Source: an uncultured Oscillospiraceae bacterium
GTDB taxonomy: Bacteria; Bacillota; Clostridia; Oscillospirales; Acutalibacteraceae
Reading direction: 5' to 3'
DNA length: 17,958 bases
NCBI GenBank assembly: GCA_900546785.1
Contig: URED01000043.1
Span: 1 to 17,958 of the forward strand
A program made the translations under genes and the position numbers. This document shows positions 1 to 5,801 of the stretch, in pieces (within the stretch, counting starts at the first letter, position 1; each line of letters opens with the position of its first letter). Below the pieces are notes generated by a model. The model did no database searches. It saw nothing but the letters and a program-made list of their open reading frames with translations, and had not been told where the DNA came from.

Positions 1-165
1 TCAGCGTTACTGTGCCAAGCTCGCTGCCCTCTACTGTGATCTTTACGCCAAGGGCAGGGATTTCTTCACAGCCGGAGAGCACTTTGCCGCAGTATTCGCA
101 GACGGTACCTGCCGTTTGGCCGTTCTTTCCTCTTGTCGGCGCAATTTCTTGTGAATCCTTTTCAA
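1..165 (-). other. Displaced-frame continuation of the left-edge surface protein
   Basis: Reading the minus strand in the frame offset by one base from the upstream gene gives an open, protein-like stretch up to the window edge. It contains CEYCGKVLSGCEEIPALG, the same CxxCG followed by an IPALG/IPATG pattern as the repeats of the surface protein at the other end of the window. The in-frame tail over the same bases is a Lys/Arg-rich sequence with no such pattern and stops at 43. Adding one A to the minus-strand A4 run (159-162) would join the two frames. This is seen directly; whether it is a true mutation or a sequence error cannot be decided here. Confidence 0.75.
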
Positions 166-879
166 GTGATATACGGCTTGAAGCGTATAATTCCCGTTGT
201 TCTCACCTGCAAAAACTTCCAAAACTGAGGCGGAATCATCAAGAACATAGCCGTCGGGAACAGCGGTTACCTCTAATGTATATGTGTCATAGATTACGGT
301 TGTGCCGCCCTCTGTGCGGATAACATCATAGCCGACAAGAGACTCAACTTCACTTTCGTCATAGATCTCCGCGATATCGCCGTTCGCATCGCGCGTAACG
401 TATTTATTGATGGTTAAATTCTTACCGTTATTCGTTGCGGCATTATACTCGCTTTCCGTAAGCGATACTTCCGTGCCGTTCACGGTATAATAATATTCGT
501 AAGAAGCAATGGTGCCCCTTGCTGCATAGGACTGCTCTATCAGCGCATAGGCGGCATTGTCATATTCATAACGGTAGATCAAATAAGAATCGCCGTCCGC
601 CACGGGAATGCTGACCGTAACATCATACGGCAGCGTGATGTTGCCGTTGACCGCCGTATAGACTTCGCCGTCGCTGCCCGTATACGAATCGTTTACTGCG
701 GCGCCATTGATCTCTACATAATATGTAAATTCAACGCCGGCGGGGTCAATCGTGCCATCTGTTTGCGCATTACTGCCGAGCGTGATCGTAGCGCCGTCGC
801 TTGCGAAGGCGGAAAGCGGCACGTTGCTCAGTACGAGCAATGCGGCAAGCAGCAATGATAATAATTTTTTCATTTTCAT
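43..879 (-). CDS. Secreted surface protein, apparently frameshifted near its visible 3' end
   Basis: I do not recognise a named family. The start is placed at the ATG at 879, which opens a Sec signal peptide (MKMKK, then an Leu/Ala-rich core, then an SAFASDG cleavage region) and has an AAGGG Shine-Dalgarno 8 nt upstream. A longer in-frame start at 960 would put 27 residues before the signal peptide and lacks support. The mature part (about 225 residues) is Asp/Tyr/Thr/Asn-rich with few Lys, as expected of an extracellular beta-rich domain. Around 159-162 the composition switches abruptly to a basic tail (KRIHKKLRRQEER) ending at 43, while another frame carries the expected Cys-containing motif. 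The intact protein very probably continues past the left edge. It is preceded by a long structured leader and its own candidate promoter. Confidence 0.7.
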   Translation of the reverse strand: MKMKKLLSLLLAALLVLSNVPLSAFASDGATITLGSNAQTDGTIDPAGVEFTYYVEINGAAVNDSYTGSDGEVYTAVNGNITLPYDVTVSIPVADGDSYLIYRYEYDNAAYALIEQSYAARGTIASYEYYYTVNGTEVSLTESEYNAATNNGKNLTINKYVTRDANGDIAEIYDESEVESLVGYDVIRTEGGTTVIYDTYTLEVTAVPDGYVLDDSASVLEVFAGENNGNYTLQAVYHLKRIHKKLRRQEERTAKRQVPSANTAAKCSPAVKKSLPLA

Positions 880-1124
880 ACTAAAAACCCTTATTTCATA
901 AAATGTGCACAGCAAGACTGAAAACAAAGCGCCGCGCCGTGCTCTCTTGCTGATGATCAATCAGCTTTGCTTTCGTTTTGTTTTATGGAAGTTGTGATTA
1001 CTTCAGCCCTATCAAAAGCCTTTAGAGCCGTTGCAGGCTTTGTGCAGATCTCTCCTCTCTCACCGGAAGGACCCCCTTTCCCTATCATTTAAAGTAACAT
1101 TATCGGCTGCAACCGATAACCATC
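880..1124 (-). promoter_or_regulatory. Long structured 5' leader of the left surface-protein gene
   Basis: About 245 nt between the candidate promoter and the ATG at 879 hold a series of inverted repeats. In transcript order they are: a 7-bp stem TTATCGG/CCGATAA with loop TTGCAG (1100-1119); GGAAAGG/CCTTCC (about 1063-1080); AAAGCC (1036-1041), which can pair either as AGCC with GGCT (1026-1029) or with GGCTTT (1015-1020); GAAGT/ACTTC (about 988-1004); and AGCAAGA/TCTTGCT (911-951) just before the ribosome binding site. GTTGCAG in the first hairpin is fully complementary to CTGCAAC in the third, so a loop-loop contact is possible. I could not match it to a riboswitch class that I know. Confidence 0.45.
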
Positions 1125-1130
1125 TTCCAT

Positions 1131-1159
1131 AATTTAGCACATCATAAAAATTCTCACAA
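1131..1159 (-). promoter_or_regulatory. Candidate sigma-A promoter for the left surface-protein gene
   Basis: On the minus strand TTGTGA (1154-1159) and TAAATT (1131-1136) are separated by 17 bp. The predicted transcript start near 1124 lies a few bases before the first leader hairpin. Both boxes deviate from consensus, so this is moderate evidence. Confidence 0.45.
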
Positions 1160-1340
1160 ATCAAACATTTTTGCCAACATGTCTAAAAATCAGCAACATA
1201 GTATGAAATTAAAATGTAGTTTTGCCGCTTATACCACAATGCGGAAATCAGCCGCTTAAAACCATATTGCGTTTGACCTAATCATAACTACCCGTCAACT
1301 GGGTGTTTGCTCAAAAGAAAGAGCCTGTCTAAATGTATTA
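1160..1340. other. Intergenic stretch without a recognised gene
   Basis: AT-rich spacer between the tRNA terminator and the candidate surface-gene promoter. It holds a direct repeat GCCGCTT (about 1225 and 1251) and a loose inverted repeat GTTTGAC/GTCAAC (about 1271-1298). No ORF with a ribosome binding site and no further RNA gene was seen. Confidence 0.5.
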
Positions 1341-1373
1341 AAAAAGAGGCTATCACAAGGATAACCTCTTTTT
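1341..1373 (-). terminator. Intrinsic terminator of the tRNA unit
   Basis: AAAAAGAGG and CCTCTTTTT form a long stem that continues through TAT/ATA after one mismatch, around a 7-nt loop. On the minus strand it ends in a run of six T. It starts two bases after the tRNA-Val CCA end. The A/T-flanked symmetry means it may also work on the plus strand. Confidence 0.85.
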
Positions 1374-1374
1374 G

Positions 1375-1451
1375 TGGTGAAGACGAGTGGACTTGAACCA
1401 CCGACCCCCTGCATGTCAAGCAGGTACTCTAACCAACTGAGCTACGCCTTC
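1375..1451 (-). tRNA. tRNA-Val(GAC)
   Basis: A 77-nt cloverleaf with encoded CCA. The acceptor stem GAAGGCG pairs with CGUCUUC (one G-U), with discriminator A. The D-arm is GCUCAGUUGGUUAGAGU. The anticodon stem CCUGC/GCAGG encloses loop UUGACAU, giving anticodon GAC (valine GUC codons). The T-arm carries GGUUCAAGUCC. It is the second tRNA of a two-gene transcript and is followed directly by the terminator. Confidence 0.93.
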
Positions 1452-1471
1452 ATACATATTATGTTTACATG

Positions 1472-1512
1472 TGCTTTTGAAAAGCATCGCCGCAGGCTGT
1501 CGCCTGCGGCGA
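1472..1512 (-). repeat. Two back-to-back hairpins in the tRNA spacer
   Basis: In transcript order, a GC-rich stem CGCCGCAGG/CCTGCGGCG with a 6-nt loop (extended by one T-A pair, 1487-1512) is followed by TGCTTTT-C-AAAAGCA (1472-1486). The first has only a short, interrupted T tract after it, so it may be a processing signal or a partial terminator rather than a full stop. Confidence 0.6.
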
Positions 1513-1513
1513 A

Positions 1514-1589
1514 TGGAGCTACTGGTCGGACTCGAACCGACGGCCTGCGCATTACGAATGCGCTGCTCTACCAACTGAGCCACAGTAGC
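1514..1589 (-). tRNA. tRNA-Thr(CGU)
   Basis: A 76-nt cloverleaf with encoded CCA. The acceptor stem GCUACUG/CAGUAGC is fully paired, with discriminator U. The D-arm is GGCUCAGUUGGUAGAGC. The anticodon stem GCGCA/UGCGC encloses UUCGUAA, giving anticodon CGU (threonine ACG codons). The T-arm carries GGUUCGAGUCC. It is the first tRNA behind the promoter at 1637-1665. Confidence 0.93.
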
Positions 1590-1636
1590 AAACCTTTTAA
1601 TTAGCTTGATACAGCGTTGCAAGATGTATCTTTGAA

Positions 1637-1665
1637 ATTATACAATAAAAGCGGAGCAAGGTCAA
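1637..1665 (-). promoter_or_regulatory. Sigma-A promoter of the tRNA-Thr/tRNA-Val unit
   Basis: TTGACC (1660-1665), a 17-bp spacer and a perfect TATAAT (1637-1642) on the minus strand lie about 40 nt before tRNA-Thr. I see no good terminator between the preceding gene (stop at 1695) and this promoter, only a 5-bp ACGCA/TGCGT hairpin (1674-1690) without a T tract. Confidence 0.85.
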
Positions 1666-1694
1666 GCATTTTTACGCATATTTTTTGCGTGATC

Positions 1695-2174
1695 TTACAA
1701 AAGTTCATCAAGCTTGCGAAAAACAAAATCCACGCTATGCTGCCTAACCTCATTTCTGCCGATCTCGCCGAAATACTGCGTATAGGTCTTAACGCTGTCA
1801 TGAATACAGATACCGAAGCAGACCATGCCGACCGGCTTTTTGGCAGTGCCGCCCGTTGGCCCGGCTACGCCCGTGATGCCCACGCCGACCTCGCTGCCTG
1901 CGGTCTGCGCAGCGCCGAGTGCCATTTCACCGGCGACCTTTTCGGAAACAACGCCGAAATCATGGATCGTGCTTTCCCTGACGCCGAGGAGGCGCGTTTT
2001 TGCCTCATTTGCGTACGTGACAAACGACATATCCAGCACTTTTGACGCATCTGCTACGCTGACAAGCGCGCCGCAGCAAAGCCCGCCGGTACAGCTTTCC
2101 GCAAACGAGATATGCATGCCGTTTCTTATGAGCTTTGAAACTGCCTTTTCATAAAGCGTGATATCCTCAAACAT
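1695..2174 (-). CDS. pncC: CinA C-terminal domain protein (nicotinamide-nucleotide amidase type)
   Basis: A 159-residue stand-alone CinA C-terminal domain, without the N-terminal MoaB-like domain of full-length CinA. The family deamidates nicotinamide mononucleotide to nicotinate mononucleotide in pyridine nucleotide salvage. Visible signatures are ESCTGG (26-31), YANEAK (about 54-59) and the glycine-rich TGVAGPTGG (101-109), the usual conserved blocks and length. The start is the ATG at 2174, with GTGAGG 9 nt upstream; a GTG at 2189 lies inside that Shine-Dalgarno and is less likely. It overlaps the stop of the HAD gene by 8 nt, so it is probably translationally coupled and the last gene of the rimP operon. 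The amidase activity is inferred from the family. Confidence 0.88.
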   Translation of the reverse strand: MFEDITLYEKAVSKLIRNGMHISFAESCTGGLCCGALVSVADASKVLDMSFVTYANEAKTRLLGVRESTIHDFGVVSEKVAGEMALGAAQTAGSEVGVGITGVAGPTGGTAKKPVGMVCFGICIHDSVKTYTQYFGEIGRNEVRQHSVDFVFRKLDELL

Positions 2175-2829
2175 ACTGAATGACCTCACTTAAACTTTCA
2201 ATTACGGAAACATCGGAGCGCAGAGCTTTATTTTTGAACCAGCCGAAATTCATGCGAAGCGGTTGCATGCCGGCGGACAGCGCACCCTCTATATCGTTTA
2301 CGGGATGATCGCCCACGTAAATACATTCGCCGCACTTTAAGCCGAGCTTGGCGGCAGTATATTCGAAGATCTTGGAATCCGGCTTTGCAAAATCAAGATC
2401 GCCGGACACCACAAGTACATCAAGATAGGGCAAAAGCCCGCTGTTGTCCATTTTGGTATGCTGCAACACGGACGGTCCGTTTGTGATAACGCCCGTTTTA
2501 ATACCGCGTGCGCGCAGTTCCTTTAACAGAGGGACAGCGTCTTTAAAAATAACGTTGAAATAACCGAATTTCTCATCATAATGGCGTGCCAGCGCCTCAG
2601 CGCCGGGCGAATCCTGCCAGCCCCACATCTCTATAAGTTCACTATACCATTTCACACGGTCAACATACCCGCCGTTGCCCGTTCTGATCATATCCTGTAT
2701 TCTGTTTTCTTTTTCGCTATCGGAAAGATCCGGCAAAAATTCCTGCATAAAAGCCTTGGCATAATGATCAAAAGCCAAAGTTCTGTCCTGCAGGGTCTCA
2801 TCAAAATCAAATAATACTGCCTTTATCAT
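2167..2829 (-). CDS. HAD-superfamily hydrolase (YjjG/phosphoglycolate phosphatase-like)
   Basis: A 220-residue cytosolic HAD phosphatase. Motif I is DFDET (8-12, nucleophile and acid/base Asp), followed by a helical cap. Motif II is ITNG (about 115-118), motif III is the Lys in AKPDSKIF (about 148-155), and motif IV is GDHPVND (about 173-179). The cap type and DFDETL opening resemble the YjjG/nucleotidase branch, but the substrate cannot be read from sequence. The ATG at 2829 is preferred; a TTG two codons upstream is possible, and neither has a strong ribosome binding site. It overlaps the end of ribF by about 23 nt and the start of the CinA-domain gene by 8 nt. A role as an FMN or damaged-nucleotide phosphatase would fit the ribF and CinA neighbours, but that is inference. 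Confidence 0.85.
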   Translation of the reverse strand: MIKAVLFDFDETLQDRTLAFDHYAKAFMQEFLPDLSDSEKENRIQDMIRTGNGGYVDRVKWYSELIEMWGWQDSPGAEALARHYDEKFGYFNVIFKDAVPLLKELRARGIKTGVITNGPSVLQHTKMDNSGLLPYLDVLVVSGDLDFAKPDSKIFEYTAAKLGLKCGECIYVGDHPVNDIEGALSAGMQPLRMNFGWFKNKALRSDVSVIESLSEVIQYV

Positions 2830-3631
2830 AATCAAGCTGTTTCTTTAACTCATCAACATTTTTAAATAACTTTTCCGGGCGCAGGTAGTTTACAAGCTCC
2901 ACCGTAACCACTTTGCCGTAAAGATCGCCGCTGAAATCAAAAATATGCGTTTCGCAAAGCGGTTCCTCTACGCGCCAGGTGGGTCTGTTGCCGATATTGG
3001 TAAACGCCTTGTATGATCTGTTTCCCAACAGCACCCGGCTTTCATATACGCCGAAATGCGGCACGATCAGCCCCTGGGGCAGATGCTGATTTATAGTGGG
3101 AAAACCGATGGTTCTGCCGCGCTGATCTCCCCTTATAACAGGCGCTTCGAAGCTGAAATTATAACCCAGCATCTCGTTTGCGGCATTGATCCTGCCCTCC
3201 GCCACGGCTTTTCTGATCCTTGTTGAGCTGATGGGCTTGCCCTCAAAATCCTGCGCTTCTAGGATACGCACCCACACGTCGCGCGCCTCGAGATATCTGC
3301 GCATATCCAGCGCCGACCAGGAAGCATTTTTGCCGAAACGGAAATTAAAACCGCACAGCACGATCTTGGCGCCGAATTCACCGATGAGGATATCGTCTAT
3401 AAACTGCTCGCCGGTCAGATTTTTTATTTTTTCAAAATCCGCGAACACGGCATTCGGCCAGCGGCACTGAAAAAGGCTTTTCTGAAGAAGTGAAAATCTG
3501 TTGTTCACACAATAGATGATAACGTTCTGCGCGCCTGTTACAACGGTTTTATGCGCAAGATGCATACCGTCAAAATCACCGAGCGCAACCGCCTGTTCGC
3601 TAATCAATTTTTCATAGTCACTCATAATCAT
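2807..3631 (-). CDS. ribF: Bifunctional riboflavin kinase/FMN adenylyltransferase
   Basis: Converts riboflavin to FMN and then to FAD. The N-terminal nucleotidyltransferase domain shows GDFDGMHLAHK (18-28), GFNFRFG (94-100) and SSTRIR (135-140). The C-terminal kinase domain shows GRTIGFPTIN (172-181), FGVYES (about 193-198), TNIGNRPT (about 211-218) and HIFDFSGDLYG (about 229-239). At 274 residues it is somewhat shorter than the usual ~310, mainly in the N-terminal domain, where the loop after the HxGH-type motif is compact. Both catalytic cores look intact. The start ATG at 3631 overlaps the truB stop as ATGA; an ATG two codons later is an alternative. In many Firmicutes the next gene is rpsO, but here it is the HAD hydrolase. 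Confidence 0.95.
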   Translation of the reverse strand: MIMSDYEKLISEQAVALGDFDGMHLAHKTVVTGAQNVIIYCVNNRFSLLQKSLFQCRWPNAVFADFEKIKNLTGEQFIDDILIGEFGAKIVLCGFNFRFGKNASWSALDMRRYLEARDVWVRILEAQDFEGKPISSTRIRKAVAEGRINAANEMLGYNFSFEAPVIRGDQRGRTIGFPTINQHLPQGLIVPHFGVYESRVLLGNRSYKAFTNIGNRPTWRVEEPLCETHIFDFSGDLYGKVVTVELVNYLRPEKLFKNVDELKKQLDYDKGSII

Positions 3632-4518
3632 TCAACATAAACACGTTTTACGGCAAGTTCTTCGCTGCGAACCTCCCCCAACCCGAGGAAATCGCCGGAA
3701 GGGGAATAAACGCGCAGCAAAGCGCCGGGCTGCGTTCTTTTTTTCAGACGTGCAAGATCGAGCGCGCCGCCGTTTTGGAACCTGACCGCCTGCGCGGGGC
3801 TTACGATGATCTTTTCGTAACCGGCAAGCGCACGATCAACGGGTATGAGCAAATCACCGAGCGTACCCGTCTGCGCCGCATCGCCGAGCTGGGAGAGCGT
3901 TTTACAGTCCTCAAGCGTAAAGCCGTAGGCAAACGTGCGCTCCAGCGCAGTCATGACCGCGCCGCAGCCGAGCGCTCTGCCCAGATCATCTATAAGCGAG
4001 CGGATATAGGTGCCCTTGGAGCAAAGCACGTCTATTTCATATTCATTCTTTTTTTCATCCGCCCAAACAAGTCCAAGTTTTTTTATATTCACCGTGCGGG
4101 AGGGTCTTTCTATATTCTGACCCTGCCTTGCAAGCGCATACAGCCTTTTGCCGCCGACAGAAACAGCGGAATACATAGGCACGGTCTGCGTGATCTCCCC
4201 GCAAAATTGCAGCAAGGCATCCTCCACCTGCGCGGCATTACAGCTTACGCTGCTTTGCGTAAGAACGCTGCCGGTTATATCCAGCGTATCGGTCGTCTTG
4301 CCGAGCTGAAAGCGAGCGCGGTAGCCCTTATCGCTTTGGGGATAATAATCCAGAAAGCGGGTAGCGCCGCCGAGCATAACTGGCAAAACACCTGTTGCAA
4401 GTGGATCGAGCGTACCCATATGACCGCATTTCTTTTGCCCGGTCATTTTGCGAAGCGCCGCGCAAACGGAAAACGAAGTTACGCCCTGTTCCTTATTGAC
4501 GCACAGAATACCCGTCAT
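3628..4518 (-). CDS. truB: tRNA pseudouridine(55) synthase TruB
   Basis: Isomerises U55 in the T-loop of tRNAs. It opens with MTGILCVNKEQGVTS, followed by the family signature GHMGTLDPLATGVLP (32-46) with catalytic Asp38. GKTTDTLDITG (about 73-83) and CSKGTYIRSLIDDLG (mid-protein) are the other diagnostic blocks, and a short PUA-like C-terminal region follows. It has 296 residues, normal for the bacterial enzyme. The start is the ATG at 4518, with GGAG 8 nt upstream, overlapping the stop of the DHH gene as ATGA. A GTG at 4536 would add six residues and is less likely. It belongs to the rimP-infB operon. Confidence 0.97.
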   Translation of the reverse strand: MTGILCVNKEQGVTSFSVCAALRKMTGQKKCGHMGTLDPLATGVLPVMLGGATRFLDYYPQSDKGYRARFQLGKTTDTLDITGSVLTQSSVSCNAAQVEDALLQFCGEITQTVPMYSAVSVGGKRLYALARQGQNIERPSRTVNIKKLGLVWADEKKNEYEIDVLCSKGTYIRSLIDDLGRALGCGAVMTALERTFAYGFTLEDCKTLSQLGDAAQTGTLGDLLIPVDRALAGYEKIIVSPAQAVRFQNGGALDLARLKKRTQPGALLRVYSPSGDFLGLGEVRSEELAVKRVYVE

Positions 4519-5459
4519 GCAAGGAACTCCGCGCACTTGGCTATAATAAGCTTTTCCGCCTCTTCAACAGAACAGTCAAAACGACATGCCGCCGCCTGCG
4601 CGTGCCCGCCGCCGCCGAAAGCTTTGGCAAGATCCGCGGCATTTACGCTTTCATAGGTGCGGATCGAAGCCTTACAGGTCTTATCTTTCTTTTCCCGGAT
4701 GGTTATGCCGATCTCCACGCCCTCTATTTGCCTTGTGAGCGGGGCAAGCGCTTCCGTTTCCTGCTCGTTAGAGCCGGTTTTTTCATACATTTCCTGCGTT
4801 ACGGTTATAACGGCTACCCGATCATTGCAGAACAGTCTGAGCCCGTTTAAGGCAAGCCTTTCCAGATTCACATAGGACTTGGTCTTGGTCTCAAACATTT
4901 TGCGGTTGATCATGCCGTTATCCGCGCCGCATGTGATAAGTTCCGCCGCAAGGCTGTAGGAATGCGCCGTTGTGGAAGCATATCTGAAACAGCCCGTGTC
5001 CGTAGAGATACCCGTATAAAGGCAGCCGGCAATGGCGGGATCTATCTTGACGCCGAGCGCGTTGATAACGTCATAAACGATCTCGCACGCGGCGGGCGCG
5101 TCCCGCAAAAGCAGATCCTTGGCATATTCCGTATTCGTCATATGATGATCAATGCAGAGATCTATTTTGCCGGCGTACTTATACTGAAGAGAGCCGAGCA
5201 GATTCTCCGTTGCCACATCAACGGCAACAACAAAATCTTCTGCAAATTCCTGCTGTTTCAGATCGCTGTAAAGATAGGAATATTTTGCAGGAATCTCATC
5301 ATCATTCATCACCCTTGCCGTTTTTCCCAGCTGCAGCAGGGCGCGAAGCAGCGCAAATCCGCAACCGAGGGTATCGCCGTCAGGGTGGGCATGCGTTAAA
5401 ATAAGAATATTGTTTTGCGCTTTCAGAATATCCGCGCACTGTTTAACATCAATTCTCAT
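4515..5459 (-). CDS. nrnA: DHH/DHHA1 phosphoesterase, NrnA-type (oligoribonuclease/pAp phosphatase)
   Basis: A cytosolic metal-dependent phosphoesterase that in this family degrades short oligonucleotides (nanoRNA) and dephosphorylates 3'-phosphoadenosine 5'-phosphate. Metal-binding motifs are visible: HAHPDGD (23-29), DVA (81-83), the DHH motif in CIDHHMTN (102-109) and STDTG (152-156). The DHHA1 substrate domain ends with GGGGHAQAA near the C-terminus. Its 314 residues match the family. The start at 5459 has AAAGGA 8 nt upstream and overlaps the rbfA stop by 11 nt. A DHH gene between rbfA and truB is the standard Firmicute order. The family is clear; which small substrates it prefers is inferred. 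Confidence 0.92.
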   Translation of the reverse strand: MRIDVKQCADILKAQNNILILTHAHPDGDTLGCGFALLRALLQLGKTARVMNDDEIPAKYSYLYSDLKQQEFAEDFVVAVDVATENLLGSLQYKYAGKIDLCIDHHMTNTEYAKDLLLRDAPAACEIVYDVINALGVKIDPAIAGCLYTGISTDTGCFRYASTTAHSYSLAAELITCGADNGMINRKMFETKTKSYVNLERLALNGLRLFCNDRVAVITVTQEMYEKTGSNEQETEALAPLTRQIEGVEIGITIREKKDKTCKASIRTYESVNAADLAKAFGGGGHAQAAACRFDCSVEEAEKLIIAKCAEFLA

Positions 5460-5799
5460 CTGAATTTTCCTTTAATTTTTCAAAGATCTCCATTCCCTTT
5501 TGAATGGAATCATCAGCAACGAATGTTAATTCCGGTGCTTTTCTTAAATGAAGATTGTTGCCGAGCTCGCGGCGCAGAAAGCCCGCCGCGCTTTTCAGCC
5601 CCGCGCACGCCTCTTTGGCGTCGTCCATACCGTTCATGGAGCTTATATAAGCCTTGGCGTAACCGAGATCGTTAGAGACCCTTACGCTTACCACGGTGAG
5701 CATTTTGCCCGCGACGCGGGGGTCTTTAAGCTCTCTGATCAGCGAAATAAGCTCGCGGCGAATATCCTCTGAAATCCTGTCTATTCGATAACCTGCCAT
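5449..5799 (-). CDS. rbfA: 30S ribosome-binding factor RbfA
   Basis: Binds the 30S subunit and helps late 16S rRNA maturation and cold adaptation. The 116-residue product has the single KH-like fold pattern: YRIDRISEDIRRELISLI at the N-terminus, LKDPRV (about residue 24) and VVSVRVSNDLGYAKAYIS in the middle. Normal length. The ATG at 5799 is chosen because AGGG lies 7 nt upstream, inside the end of infB; the infB stop (5802-5804) is only two bases before this ATG. Confidence 0.95.
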   Translation of the reverse strand: MAGYRIDRISEDIRRELISLIRELKDPRVAGKMLTVVSVRVSNDLGYAKAYISSMNGMDDAKEACAGLKSAAGFLRRELGNNLHLRKAPELTFVADDSIQKGMEIFEKLKENSDEN

Positions 5800-5801
5800 G
5801 A

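Noticed and set aside
155..170. Programmed -1 ribosomal frameshift in the left surface gene
   Set aside because: The bases TTG AAA AGG do not form a canonical X XXY YYZ slippery heptamer in the zero frame and no downstream pseudoknot was evident.
880..1124. Cyclic-di-GMP-I riboswitch
   Set aside because: A stretch GCACAAAGCC...GGCTCTAAAGG is faintly similar to part of the class, but the ACGCACAGGGCAAACC-type 5' half and the closing helix are missing.
1674..1690. Terminator after the CinA-domain gene
   Set aside because: Only a 5-bp ACGCA/TGCGT stem, followed by A rather than T on the minus strand.
3775..4656. 293-codon plus-strand ORF
   Set aside because: Antisense to truB and the start of the DHH gene, whose catalytic motifs are intact; no own ribosome binding site or family resemblance.
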